NCBI GenBank assembly: GCA_014529385.2 | Contig: CM043966.1 | Location: 101,107,587-101,167,586 of the forward strand | Length of the DNA stretch: 60,000 nt | Reading direction: 5' to 3' | DNA from: Adiantum capillus-veneris | Taxonomy: Eukaryota; Streptophyta; Polypodiopsida; Polypodiales; Pteridaceae | Part shown: positions 43,447 through 54,272 of the stretch, one piece after another | Numbering within the stretch: the first letter of the stretch is position 1 | Layout of the letters: the number at the start of each line of letters is the position of its first letter | Notes under the pieces: model-generated | Database searches by the model: none | What the model saw: the letters and a program-made list of their open reading frames with translations, nothing else | What the model was told of the DNA's origin: nothing | Translations under genes and position numbers: made by a program

Positions 43447-44050
43447 ATGAGCTACTTGCTTGTTCTTGCTAGCAATGTGAGCAATATGAAAATTGAATTG
43501 CAAAAGAAAATTTTCCCACCTCATTTGTTTGTCGAAGAGCTTGGTTTGCATCATGAAGTACTTAAGACTTTGCTGATCCGTTTGTAGGATGATTGGAGTC
43601 CCCAAAAGGTAGTGCTTCCATGTATCAAGGGCGTGCAGGACAACTAGTCGCTCCTTTTCGTAGATGCCCAAGACACGCTCATCGAAATTGAGTCTTCGAC
43701 TCTCATATGCTATGGCATGCCATTATTGAATGAAGATTGCTCCAAGGCAATCTCCACAAGCATCACATTGGACCTCAGATGGTTTTGAGAGGTCCCGAAG
43801 TGTAAGCACATGTTGAAAGGTAAGTTTTTCTTTAAGCTTATCAAAATCATTTTGCTCCTTGGAAGACCATACGTACTTAACATTCTTCTTTGTCAAGTCA
43901 TGTAATGGTACCGCTATTTGGGAGAACTTAATTATGAAGGGTCTATAGTATCCACACATACCAATAAAGCTTTGTAGCTCATGTAGATTCCTTGGGTTAG
44001 GCCATCCATTTATTTCCTCTCCTTCTTTTATATATGCTTAATACCACCAA
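43447..44050 (-). pseudogene. Chromovirus RT end and RNase H
   Basis: Read leftward from 44050: the end of RT (MCGYYRPFIIKFSQIAVPLH at 43959, VKYVWSSKEQNDFDKLKEKL, EVQCDACGDCLGAIF), then RNase H (YEKERLVVLHALDTWKHYLL at about 43665, TDQQSLKYFMMQTKLFDKQM, FHIAHIASKNKQVAHAL), where the 8-bp-TSD insertion starts. RNase H removes RNA from the RNA:DNA hybrid. A stop near 43718 splits RT from RNase H. The catalytic aspartate of the TDQQS motif is kept. RT core and protease are not found to the right of 44050. Confidence 0.8.
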
Positions 44051-44340
44051 AGGCTTGTAGCTTTGTGGTTTACCTTGACCCTCGTTGTTTCAACATGATG
44101 AGTTCAAATAATGAAAGTTGAAATTATGAGTGGCTTTGTGTAGCCCTTGAAATAAAGAGAAGGTGGAGTATCTTGTGGAGATTCCATATAAAGAATTGAA
44201 AGTAGACCCAAACAAGTACGTCTGGTCGATGCTGAAAAAAGCGTGCAAAGCCAAAATCTTTAGATGATGCTTTTTGAAATGCACGTGCCAGTGAGGTAGA
44301 GGAGCCGCGTGCAGTCAGCGGATGGAAGGCTGTGTGGCCA
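44051..44340. other. No gene seen
   Basis: Sequence between the chromovirus RT and the microsatellite pair; short frames only. Confidence 0.35.
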
Positions 44341-44375
44341 CTCTCTCTCTCTCTCTCTCTCTCTCTTAGAGAAAC

Positions 44376-44441
<66 letters not shown>
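44341..44441. repeat. Facing TC and GA microsatellites (second locus)
   Basis: (TC)n at 44341-44366 and (GA)n at 44379-44441, separated by 12 bases, are reverse complements. This is the same arrangement as at 24.1 kb but with a tighter loop. The serine/leucine and arginine/glutamate frames crossing it are artefacts. Confidence 0.95.
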
Positions 44442-44442
<1 letters not shown>

Positions 44443-46800
44443 GAAGCCTGTAGTAGCAGAGGCGGTGGCACAAGCATTTAAACCACACGCAAAGCTCTCT
44501 ATTTCTCTATTTGTGCTGCAATGAGAACTCTCTCTGGAGAGTGGGCATGCCACCAACCCAACGTCTCTCTCTGACTCTCTCTCTCTCTCTATGTCTGAAG
44601 GAGTGGCGAGCTGGTCTCCAACCCGAGGAGGTAGGGAGTGAGGAAGGTGGAGCAGGGAGGCAGGAACAAGCAGCAAAGATGCACACAGGGGCGTTCCAGA
44701 TCTATGTGTGTGTGAACATGAAATAGGCAATGGGCATGACCAAGGTGAGGGGATGGGAGCAGGGTGTGGAGTGCAGAAGGTGCCGACGTGGCTTTTATGG
44801 TGCGTTGTAGAGGGGGAGCAACAATAGGTGTGTGACATGGACTTTGGGGGTGGGGGGATATTGGGCGACATCTAATAAAGATCTGAATTTCTTAGTATGT
44901 ATGTAGGATTCTAAAAAAGTAAGGTTGGGCTTTTAACCAAAATCTTAGGAGATGCCTTGAGGGTGAAAAGGAGAAAGGCAAAAGACAAGGGATGTGGCGA
45001 GCAACCAAACTAAGAATTTAACAGGAAAACCTAATGAGATTCCATGTGGTGTGCAAGTACAAACGAGTGAGTAGTGGATCAAATCAAGGGGCGGCGGGGC
45101 ATATGCTAGAACATAGTCTAGCTCTGGTGCGACACCATGCAAGGGTAGGTGAGGGCTGTGCGATGGTGGTAAGGCATGTCAACGACCAGTGGAGCACGGG
45201 GTGAGTGCCAAGCGTCAAGTCAAATTGCTAGCACTTGGAGGGATAGCAAGCGCCATTGGGAGGACAAGCAAGAGGGGCTCATTGGTGTATTCTTTTTTTG
45301 GCCTACAGAGCAGCATTAGTGAGAGTTTGGAAATGCAGTTCATACATTTTGTCTTTTCTTCCCGCTTCTCACGCTACCTATTTTGTGTGATTTGGTTTGC
45401 TAAACTTTCTCGCTATTTTTGAACTGACAGTGTCCAGTCTTCTTTGATTGGCTATTCTTGGACATGTTTGTGCATATATGAGTCTCCTTTGCACGGCAAC
45501 GTCGACACTCTCTGCACCTGGACACCTCTATTTTGAGGAAACTGAAGAAATATGCCGATTAATTTGTGTGGCGCATTCAAAGCTATGCACATGTCAGGCT
45601 CCTTGAATACATTTGCAACATATTCCACCAATGCAAGTAAGCTATCAGTTTTCTTTCATCTCTTGAGTTCCTCCATTGTTGCTATTACTACGTTAATCAG
45701 ACCCTCCCTCTTTCATTGTTTACTTGCAAAGCATCAGGCTCCAGACCCATGTTCTTTCATTGTTTACTTGCAAAGCATAAATTTTGGCATTTCTTCATAC
45801 TTCTGATCTGAATTGAGGTAATTGAGGTTCAACTTCAGTTGGCTCCATTGTCTTTTACTGGAAGAGTTAATATGTGTAGTGTGCATAATGCACAGTGGAT
45901 CTACCTCCTTTTGAATGTCATTGTGTAGATATTGTTGCTCTTTTATGTTATCCTTATACATTTTGTGGGTGCTAGACTATGGCTTTAGAGATGATATGTG
46001 TATTTCCCTCTACTTAATTTTGTTCGAGCTCTTCTTCCTGTTGCATCTGCAGAACCAAGCTATTCTTGTTGCATCTGCAAAACGATGAACTTTCCAAGGG
46101 GATAACAATAAGTGCTCCTTTACTTGTTTTTGTTTTGTTTTGCTTCTTTAAGAATAGAATTTCAAGTTAATTTGTGTCATTTGGAGTGTCCCACATCTTC
46201 AATGGGATTAGTACTTTGTTTTCCATCCAATTTAGTAGCTATAATAGTGTTTCATGGAAACCATAGTTTTGGTCATTTCATTAGAAGTGGCTGTAGGGTG
46301 CCAGCTGGGATGGTGTTAGAACCTTGCCCAATGTTGAGCTCTATTGTTAGTAAAATTCACTTGTCTAAGCACAGGCCCATATCTACCTCTGATATTAGTA
46401 AGGGATGGTCTTGACTTAGTTGAGCCAACACTTAGTGATTGAAGACTCAAGAGCGGCTTGGACCTGGTAAGAATACTTATGCAGGTGATCAAGCATCGCA
46501 AGAGTGAGCACTGGTGAATTCATAGGAAATTTTTTAGACTTTACACCTTTCGAGTAGCTAGATTTATTTCGTTGATGCCAACAATATCGATTGAGCACCT
46601 AAGATGAGAGTATACGTCCTCCTAGGAAATATACTATGATTACTCTGAGTCACCTGATGAGTTATTTTAAAGTGGTTTTAGTAGCTAAAATCTACGTGGT
46701 GCTTCATAACAACCTTCATACTTAGTGTTCTTTGCAGGAGGGCTTTAGCCTCCCTGCAGAATTTCCAGCAGGACCATAGTGTGTGCATGAATCTTTCAAA
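44442..46800. other. No gene assigned (2.36 kb)
   Basis: Mixed-composition sequence with CT-rich patches up to 44600. A 24-base stretch (TTTCATTGTTTACTTGCAAA plus GCAT) is repeated at 45711 and 45755. Short frames are not supported. Some polypyrimidine-AG and GT-rich sites suggest transcribed sequence but I cannot build a model. Confidence 0.3.
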
Positions 46801-46806
46801 GACCCT

Positions 46807-47420
46807 CTACATGATAACTTCCTCGGCTTTCAAGTCATCTCTTGCATAATGGATTGTGGTAGTCTCCTCCTCTTGGACAATAGGTGTGATGATATCCATG
46901 TGCATACCCGTTGACCCAACAACCCTATGCATTATCCGCACATTTCCTTCATGAGGGCTTGGCTCACGCCCAAAGTGCACTGCAAAGAGCTTGAATATGG
47001 CCTTCCCTTCTTCCTGATAACAGAAGGTCTTCTCTTTCTCGCTGTAGTTAGTGATGGGGACGATAGCTCGTACGTGAAAACCACAACCACAGCATTTACA
47101 CGAGTACCTTCTCTGTTTCAAAACACCAGGCTTCTTTAGATTTCACTCCCCCATACGATGACAACAGTAGATCTTCACCTCAGCCAGAAAAGGGTTTGAA
47201 TCTTATGTACTTTTGCCGTCTGCAAAGCACCACCTGACGCTTGGCAACAAGCTACTAGAGGCGCTGAGAGACCTCCTTGGCTTGACTCTGTGTACTCAAA
47301 TTGATGCCTGTTGGATGATTGCTTCTGATGCGTAGACATCTCAGATGCACAACAAAGGGCAGGAAGCAACACATACCTTAATGTATGCTTCGGGGATGCC
47401 ATAAAGCTTGGCTCCAATAG
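46807..47420 (-). pseudogene. Possible DYW-type PPR C-terminus, decayed
   Basis: The 104-residue minus-strand frame starting at 47121 contains EKEKTFCYQEEGKAIFKLFA, which aligns by eye with the conserved E-KE-LCYHSEKLAIAFGL region of plant DYW deaminase domains; the following NVRIMHRVVGSTGMHMDII fits poorly with the N-LRVC-DCH-A-K-IS block. The zinc-binding cysteines and histidines are not preserved. Fragments of the same orientation at 47760-48090 are clearly PPR, which supports the idea. Confidence is limited because the match is short. Confidence 0.35.
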
Positions 47421-47759
47421 TCTGATCCTATTGGATGCAATCTATGGTGTCCTTCACTCCAAGGTGTTGTACTTCTGCATCTCCATGATATCCAAAGATT
47501 ATGTCTTTCCACTGATCAATATATGGAATAAACTGATTAGGAGAGGCTTTGAAGAAGAGCATGAGATTGAGATGAAATCACTCTGCGTAAGAACTTCCCG
47601 TCCAGGCTAATGACTTTCAACCTACACCAGATTCCATTTTTCATTCATTCTTCCTCATATCCATGGATGTAGGCCCCGAGCTCATTCTTCAAGCGTTTTA
47701 TATCTCTTTGATCTCCCTAAAAGATGATGTACACCTTGATCCTTGCTGATAGCTTCTAT

Positions 47760-48100
47760 TTTGCCATGAATTTCCATATGAGAAATTCAAGTGACATCAA
47801 TAGGGAAGGTCTCCTCGAGTTGCACCCATCTGAAGCTTTCAGCCATTTCCTTGATGTAGTGGCGCTCAGCATACCATGCTATTGGAGTGTTCCACAAAAC
47901 TGTGTTGGAAAGAGAGAGCTCATAGAACCCTCACACAGTCGCAAAAACACTACAATTGGCATACATAGAAACTAGAGTGTTGCCAACAGTAAGGTTTCCT
48001 GTCTCAAGGCATGTGTTTCAATATCAGCATGTGTTTCTTGACCCTCGCCTGCTTCACTAGGCTTGCCACAAGCTTTTAGAGTGCACCCAAAGGTGGCATC
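47760..48100 (-). pseudogene. PPR fragment
   Basis: Minus-strand reading from about 48100: FRPADATFGCTLKACGKPSE, then ETLTVGNTLVSMYANCSV, then a region resembling F-EL--V-WN--IA-YAE. These are two consecutive PPR motifs of the plant PLS type with at least two stops. The sequence is separated from the 0.9-3.5-kb PPR block by 44 kb and is of the same general wording. PPR proteins act in chloroplast or mitochondrial RNA processing; this copy is non-functional. Confidence 0.7.
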
Positions 48101-48392
48101 AGCAGGGCGGAAGCCTCTTGACTGCATTTCGTTGTCTTACACAGGAGGATAAAAGGCAGTTAAGCTCTTAGGCCAATCTTTCCATTGCAGGATAGTAGAT
48201 TATAGTTACATATCATAGCATCTGCAACAGATTACAGTGCATTCGAGGACAAAATCAGTGTTATGTGCTATTTTGATTTGTTTGATATGTGCTACTTTGA
48301 TTGTCATTAATAATAATAATGATTATGATTAAGCCACAAACTGCTAATTGATTGAAACCAACATCTAATTGTCTTTTCTTCATTGTTTACAG

Positions 48393-48491
48393 GCTTAAAC
48401 ATGGATGGTAGCAACTTTGTCTCAAGGGATGATAGAACACCTGAATGCAGTGAAGATTTTAGTGCAAATGATAGCATGGATGTGGAGTCCG
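48393..48491 (+). other. Candidate first coding exon of the Helitron-like gene
   Basis: A good acceptor (CATTGTTTACAG at 48381-48392) is followed by GCTTAAAC and an ATG at 48401 that opens 30 codons plus one base (MDGSNFVSRDDRTPECSEDF and so on) to a donor CCG/GTACAT at 48492. Joining this exon to an acceptor at 52475-52476 (CTTCTTCAG/GCCTCT) keeps the frame into the OB-like frame. The linked intron would be 3,985 bases and would contain the gag-bearing retroelement. This is inference from splice signals and phase only. Confidence 0.35.
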
Positions 48492-49619
48492 GTACATTCT
48501 TCTGAATTGTCAACTTACACTTTCGCATTCAACTTCATTCACTAAAACTCGCTTTCCTCTCCTTCACAAACTCAAAATTGAGAATCTACAATAGTCTTTC
48601 CACCTAAATACTTCTTTTACAGATTCATGTCAAAATACGAAATCTCCTTCGTCCTCTCATGAACGTTGTCAGGAGTTTTTTCGAGCAAGGGATTCTGCAT
48701 ATGTACATACACATGCATGGTGCATCAAATAAAGGATTGCCCATTTTCCAGAGCCAGGTGGTTATGTGGGGCCCACATGCATACAGGTAGGGCAGCATGT
48801 ACATAGTGCATCGATTTTCATCGTTACCAGTACCAGTGTGTTTTCTATACAATAATGAGGAGTTGGTAGCACGTAAAACTTCTCGAGGAATCTATCCGCG
48901 GGTCAACTACATGAGGTAAGCAGGTGCGTCATATGGCATCTAGTGGCGTCAGGACGGCGAATGGGGTCAATACTTGCACGCGGAGAAGTACGGACACAAC
49001 GTGGGTGTTTTCTTGTGAGAATTATGCAGAAAGGTCATCATGAGGACCATCTTTTGGGGCCACTTCACGTGGTTGCAAGACGCATTATTGAAAAATGTTG
49101 AGTGCCAGGTGTGCGGATGATGCAAAAAGGTGACAACTATGCACCGTAAGGTCAGTTTTTGGCCTGTTCGGGGTCCGTTTGAGGTCATCGAAAAGGCCAA
49201 GGGTGCCCAAATAATAAAGCTAAGTGTGGGAACTGAAAAAACTGAGAGAAGACCAGAAAAAATGTGGAGAAGAAACGTGGAGAAGAGAGGAGGAACAGCC
49301 ACAACTGTGTTTTTGCTCATTTTGGAGCCTGTTTTGGCCGTAAACTGCTCATCCGAGGTTGGATTTGAGCACTTTGACATTGTAGACTGGGCTTTTGGGC
49401 CGTTCCGGACGCGATGGCTCTGTCCATTTTGCCAAATTCCTGATTGTTTTTTTGCTGTTTTGGCTGTGTAAGTTTCTCCTATGAATGAAGATTCTTCTCC
49501 AATTTGTGATTGTATCTGGCATATTTTACCCATATTGTGTGAGCTGTTTGCCCCATTGGTGTCGGCCCAGGCTCATTTGTATCTAATTATCAGAAGTTCT
49601 TCTCTTTTGAGCTGAGTTT

Positions 49620-49995
49620 TTTGGGTGTGTGTGTGTGTGTGTGTGTGTCTCTGTGTGGAGTGGGCAAGTGGATAGTCTCTCTCCTCTCACTCCATCAGTG
49701 TGTGTCCTGTCTCGGCCAGGTGTGTTGTGTAAGCCAAGTGGTGCCCCATAGTGTGTGTGTATATCCTTCCAAGAGTGTGTGTCAGGTCTTTATAGAGGCG
49801 TTGTGTGTGTTTTCATCCCGCTCACATTCTTTTGGCGTCCCCACGGAGGATCTTCTTCGAGTACCTTTTGCTTCGAGCTTCAAGCTTCGAGATTCGGGAT
49901 TACAAGTTGCAGGTTGCAGATTACAGGTTACAGGTTACAAGTTACAGGTTAGAGGGATAGGTACAGGTACAAGTGATTCACACAGGTACAGGTAG
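49620..49995. repeat. (TG)n run and 7-bp TTACAGG minisatellite
   Basis: GTGTGT repeats at about 49626-49648, and a TTACAGG / TTGCAGG / TACAGGTACAAG series at about 49900-49995. These fall upstream of the gag frame and may belong to the LTR or leader of that element. The stretch 48500-50900 has no other supported gene; the long minus-strand frame at 48967-49533 is not accepted. Confidence 0.7.
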
Positions 49996-50907
49996 CTGGA
50001 GTACAGTGATATACTAGCAGTGATGTCACTTGCAGTTGTTGTGGGTATGCATCACTTGGCGCCTGTTTGAGCGCATTGTCTGCTGGATTGTACGTTACTT
50101 GTGGAAACTGCCATTGTATGCCTTTGTGGAGACATAGTTGGTTTTATTTGGCAGTCCCAGCCATTTCTGAGACTTGGTCTGGAAGATAGTCATTTTTGAG
50201 ACTTGACTATACGCTATTTGCATTAACCTTCGTGTGAGGGTCGATAGCGTGAGGTTTTATTGAGCTAGGGGATTCTCAAATGTGGAGATCCTTTCGGTGA
50301 TACAGGTAGCTGGAGCACCCTTTTTGTGACCTCGCCATAGGCTATGTACTAGTGAGTCCTATTTGATGCTCGGGTTCTATTGTTGACAGTTTATGCATAC
50401 ATATACAATCTATATTTTGGGTTCCTACTGCTCTACTTTTGGGGAAACTCAGCCAAAATTTTTCCGAGTTGTGATGGCTGGTTTTTTGGTCTTTTGAGCC
50501 ATTTATGATGTTATGCTGCTGAAATTTTGGCAAAATCAGAGGTTAAGTCAGGTGCGCCTTCTTGGGAGCTTCATGGTTGGCTTTAATGGATGATCAAAAT
50601 GGCCCTCAATTCACTCCATTTCATTTAACTCAAAGAATCCAGATAAATGTTCATGTGTCTAGGAAGATTTTTTTCCAGCAGCACATAGTCTTTATGTTTG
50701 GGCCAAGAAGATTACGAGAGATCTTGGAATGTCCTTTGCCTATTGTAATTCTGATGATCAACTATGAAAACTCATTTGATGTGCATGTGTTTGTCCTTAT
50801 CTAAAGTTGAGCTCCATTGAAGTTTTTGGGATTGAGTCAGTCAAAAGTTTTTGGGTTCTTGCACGTGTGTTCGAAGGGGTTCTCAAAGCATCGTAGCTTG
50901 GGTAGCC

Positions 50908-51468
50908 ATGGCTTTCTCTTATCCGAAATTTCATGGAAGAAGTGGTGAAGATGCGGAAGACTTTCTGGAGCAAGTCGAGGTGGCATGCATAAGCAACAAT
51001 ATGTGTGATGAGGAGAAGATTTTGAGGCTATTTGGATTGATTTTGAAAGATGAGGCCCGTGTTTGGTTCATGGATTTGGAAGCTAAAGAAGCAGTGGCTT
51101 CTTCTTATGGTTTGAGTCTTGACAAGTTTATAGAAGCTTTTTTAGAGCATTTCCAAGTTTTTGAAGATGCAAATGCAGTATGGAATGAGCTCAATGCTCT
51201 TAAGCAAGGTTCTTGTCAAGGTGTTGATGCCTATGTACACGGTTTTACAGATTTATGGACTCGCTGGTGTGTTGCTCTTAAGGATGAGACCCCCCCTTGT
51301 TCATTGAAGAAAAGTTTTTTTGTTGATGGTTTGTCACCTTGGTTGCGGTTCGAGGTTGAGTTGAAGAGGCCCGAGTATTTTGAAGATGCAGTATGCATTG
51401 CAAAGCATAAGGAATGGAAGTTTAAGCGTCTTGAGGAACATGGTATCAGTACAGGTATGCATGTGTAA
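50908..51468 (+). CDS. gag: Retrotransposon gag protein (Ty3/gypsy type)
   Basis: From the ATG at 50908 (MAFSYPKFHGRSGEDAEDFL) an open frame of 186 codons has the pattern of the Retrotrans_gag family: EKILRLFGLILKDEARVWFM, LDKFIEAFLEHFQVFE, WNELNALKQGSCQGVDAYVH and FVDGLSPWLRFEV. Gag packages the element RNA. The start is chosen because the Y-P-KF-GR-GEDA opening is typical and the codons before it (from 50851) are leader-like. The gag lacks a zinc knuckle and is short; it stops at TAA 51466-51468. A second frame follows 12 bases later. No protease or RT follows, so this is a partial or non-autonomous element. I could not identify its LTRs. The strand is the same as the Helitron-like gene, within whose putative intron it lies. 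Confidence 0.75.
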   Translation: MAFSYPKFHGRSGEDAEDFLEQVEVACISNNMCDEEKILRLFGLILKDEARVWFMDLEAKEAVASSYGLSLDKFIEAFLEHFQVFEDANAVWNELNALKQGSCQGVDAYVHGFTDLWTRWCVALKDETPPCSLKKSFFVDGLSPWLRFEVELKRPEYFEDAVCIAKHKEWKFKRLEEHGISTGMHV

Positions 51469-51480
51469 GATGGATTTGAC

Positions 51481-52236
51481 ATGGAAGATGAAGTTAAGCC
51501 TAAGCAGGTGAAAAGTAGCCTATCCTATGATGTTTCTCGTTTCTTCCCAAGGTCTATTGTGAAGCGTAAAGAGGTCTTGCAGATTGACAGGTTTATGGAA
51601 GAGCCTAAAGAGGTGAGTAATGCTTTGGATACAGGATTGAAAAGTCTTGAAGAGGATGCATTGGCTACTTGTGTACCTTGTGATTCTGGGTGTGAGTGTG
51701 AGGTCGAGGTTATTGATGATGAGCACCTATCTTTGGATACTAGTTCCTTGGAAATTAGGGAAGAGGGCAAGGTTGAGAGCCATTTTGTGGATTTGTTGGA
51801 TGTGGAGCCTGTTTTGAAGCCATATTTTGATGTATGTGCAGTGATTGAACCGATTTGTGAGCATGATTGTGGTTTAGAGCAGGGATCTGTATTCTTGGAG
51901 ACTGATGAACCCATGCTAGAAGCTATGGATAGTGGTGCTAGCCATGATTATGATGTGGATAAAGTTATGTGTGATGATGAGTATGCTTCTGATGATGAGA
52001 AGGGGTTTGACATATATGAGTCCAATCTCAGCTATGTGGATGCCTATGCTAGGGATATGTGTGCTGCGGGGATACTTTTGTGCTTTGGATATCAACAACT
52101 TTACCTTCACACAATGCTTTTAGCTACTTGGGTGCCTGATTTGCAGGTTGTTGCTACGGTTGGTGAAGCCAAGATGCCAAGTGATGAGTCACTTGAGTTG
52201 TCTCTATCGGTTGGGTTGAATGTGGCATGCATGTGA
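51481..52236 (+). CDS. Acidic hypothetical protein downstream of gag
   Basis: A 251-codon frame starting 12 bases after the gag stop. It is rich in Asp, Glu, Ser and Val (for example DEKGFDIYESNLSYVDAYAR near the C-terminus) with no zinc knuckle, protease triad or membrane segment I can recognise. Its position suggests that it is the remaining gag C-terminal or spacer part of the same retroelement, or an extra ORF. The single stop between them could be a recent mutation, because the downstream frame keeps coding-like composition. I do not recognise the family. Confidence 0.5.
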   Translation: MEDEVKPKQVKSSLSYDVSRFFPRSIVKRKEVLQIDRFMEEPKEVSNALDTGLKSLEEDALATCVPCDSGCECEVEVIDDEHLSLDTSSLEIREEGKVESHFVDLLDVEPVLKPYFDVCAVIEPICEHDCGLEQGSVFLETDEPMLEAMDSGASHDYDVDKVMCDDEYASDDEKGFDIYESNLSYVDAYARDMCAAGILLCFGYQQLYLHTMLLATWVPDLQVVATVGEAKMPSDESLELSLSVGLNVACM

Positions 52237-52476
52237 GCGGGATGAAAACACAACGTGAACAAACACCTTGCAAAACTCTTGATATCTTACCCACGGCATC
52301 TTGCACCCCTTTAGGAGTACCACCAAAGGTTTTCAAGTGCATACAACCAAAAAACAAGATGAAAAGGGACCTCCTTCCAAAATTCACAGAAGAAGGTATG
52401 TTGTTTATAATTTTGAAAGTGAACAATATTTGTTAACTGCCTTGTGTACATTTTGTGAAGTCATGTCCTTCTTCAG

Positions 52477-53458
52477 GCCTCTCCAACCCTCAGGCTGACA
52501 AAGGCAAACTCTCTCTTGCTAGCACACATAGCGAATCGACCCAGCCTGACCCTGAAGACCACAACCTCAACTTAGTGCCTCATTCACCTAGCGCTATTCC
52601 TTTGTTGCATATTAGCGAGATCTCAGAATCCAGCCCTAGGTTTGCCTTGGAAGGAAAAAATTCAAATAGATATGGTACTTATAAGGTACCACCCGAACAA
52701 GCAAAATATGGGTGCTTCTTAAAAGTAGATATGGTTGATGTTCAATGCATGCATACAATCAAATTAGTTGTTGGCCAAGAATGCATTGAAAAGTATTCCA
52801 ATAAACTATCTATTGGCGAGTTCATCAGGGTTGACAATTTGTCAGTGAAACCGAAAAACAAGAATGATGGGGGAATTGCAACATACTCTCTTTACTTGGA
52901 TGCAGCTGCATTTGTGATCAAGGCTGAACCTTTCTCAGTCAGCCTTAGCTTCTGTCCCAAAACCAGCACAAGAGCTTTCTTGGATGAAGCTCCTACACTG
53001 CATGGAAGAGGAATACGGATGCCCCTGACGACAATAGCCTTTGTCATCATTCATAGAGAGGATCCATTGTCTACTTGTGGTACTGGCCGAGAAATTGGGG
53101 ATCCCCTTGTGGCAGATGTTCCAACATCTTCAGTCACAACCATTATAAGATTCTTCTTGTTTGTATTTATCACTGCATCAAAGTAATCATCTTGAACTTG
53201 TATTCATTTCTCTTATTTGTCGTGAATCTCTCTTTTGTTAATGAACGAAAGACAGAGCTACAATCACTGTTAGAGGACCTTGAAACAAATGATGTCTACA
53301 TGTATGTTGCTCAAAATGTTGCCTCTTTCAAAGGTAGTTCAAACAAGCTATTTGTTGTGGACATGACCATCATCACACCTACACAGAGCTCACGACTACA
53401 TGCAAAACTTATTTTTGTGTTTGAATCCCAAACCAAAGAACTTGGCTACAGAACTGAG
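52477..53458 (+). pseudogene. OB-fold-like N-terminal part of the Helitron-like gene
   Basis: Open frame 52477-53186 (GLSNPQADKGKL onward) contains YGCFLKVDMVDVQCMHTIKL, KLSIGEFIRVDNLSVKPKNK and TYSLYLDAAAFVIKAEPFSV, a strand pattern like the OB folds of RPA-type single-stranded-DNA-binding proteins. A second frame, about 53240-53458 (ERKTELQSLLEDLETNDVYM and VVDMTIITPTQSSRLHAKLI), probably continues it after a short intron (possible donor GTAATC at about 53183, acceptor near 53254). The frame then meets a clean GT-AG intron at 53459-53559, in phase with the next block. RPA-like ORFs accompany plant Helitrons, where they are thought to assist strand transfer. The family call is by pattern only. 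Confidence 0.45.
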
Positions 53459-53559
53459 GTTTTCCTATTGTCTTTTTTGTTTTAGATTCTTATTTTCATT
53501 ATAGAGCCACGTATAATTAAGTTTCCAATGTTTTTATGCGTTGCTTTTACCACTCATAG

Positions 53560-54268
53560 GTCACTGGGAGCCTTCGAATTGTGAACATCAACAACATCCT
53601 CTTGGTGCAACAATTGCTACATGCAACTCTTCAAAGATTCATTGTGCAGGGAGCATTTGCCTCATGGTTAAAAACTCTATCAATATCCCCTGAATCATAT
53701 ATATACTCATTACGCACAAACATAAGTGAACCTACAATTTTCTTGCAACGTGAGCCAAAAAATGTTTACACAAATAATTTCAACCCAACACTAGATATAC
53801 TATGGGGTGCCAACACTGACATACAATTTATACTCAATGCACATGGTGCATCTAGTTATTGTAATTCATACATGACTAAGTTTGACAACACTCTAATCCA
53901 AGCCATAAAGAGTGAACTAGATTTCTGTGTGCAAAACAATTCAAACACCATCGAACATCTGCGACAAGTTGGCAACGCAATTCTCAATACACAACAAGTA
54001 AGCACCCAACAAGCTATCTATATTGCACTCTCATTACCACTTCATAGCAGTACACGTGACTTCACTTTCATTAATACAAACACAGCAACTAAACAAACAT
54101 TATTACTAAAACGAAAGGCCGTTCTCCAAACACTTGATCCAAATAGTACATCAAAATTATTTGACTCCATAATTGACAAGTATGCAAAACGACCTAGCAC
54201 ACTTGCAAATATTTCTCTTGCAAATTTTGCTTCATTATACAAACAAATAGGCAACCAATATAGACCGC
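53560..54268 (+). pseudogene. Helitron Rep-type block with catalytic-tyrosine motif
   Basis: In frame after the intron: LQRFIVQGAFASWLKTLSIS, REPKNVYTNNFNPTLDILWG, NTDIQFILNAHGASSYCNSY followed by MTK, then LSLPLHSSTRDFTFIN and a long block ending KYAKRPSTLANISLANFASL. This is the Helitron_like_N to helicase linker of RepHel proteins; SYCNSYMTK corresponds to the Rep motif that holds the paired catalytic tyrosines. Between IVQGAF and NNFNP only about 50 residues are present, where RepHel proteins have some 250 including the HUH metal-binding histidines, so that part appears deleted. Rep nicks DNA and drives rolling-circle transposition. At 54268 the codon series is interrupted by the TTAA element and resumes at 55610. 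Confidence 0.75.
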
Positions 54269-54272
54269 TTAA

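Noticed and set aside
48967-49533. 188-codon minus-strand open frame
   Set aside because: Low-complexity, no domain, overlaps an equally long plus-strand frame, and lies in what seems to be the leader or LTR side of the gag-bearing element.
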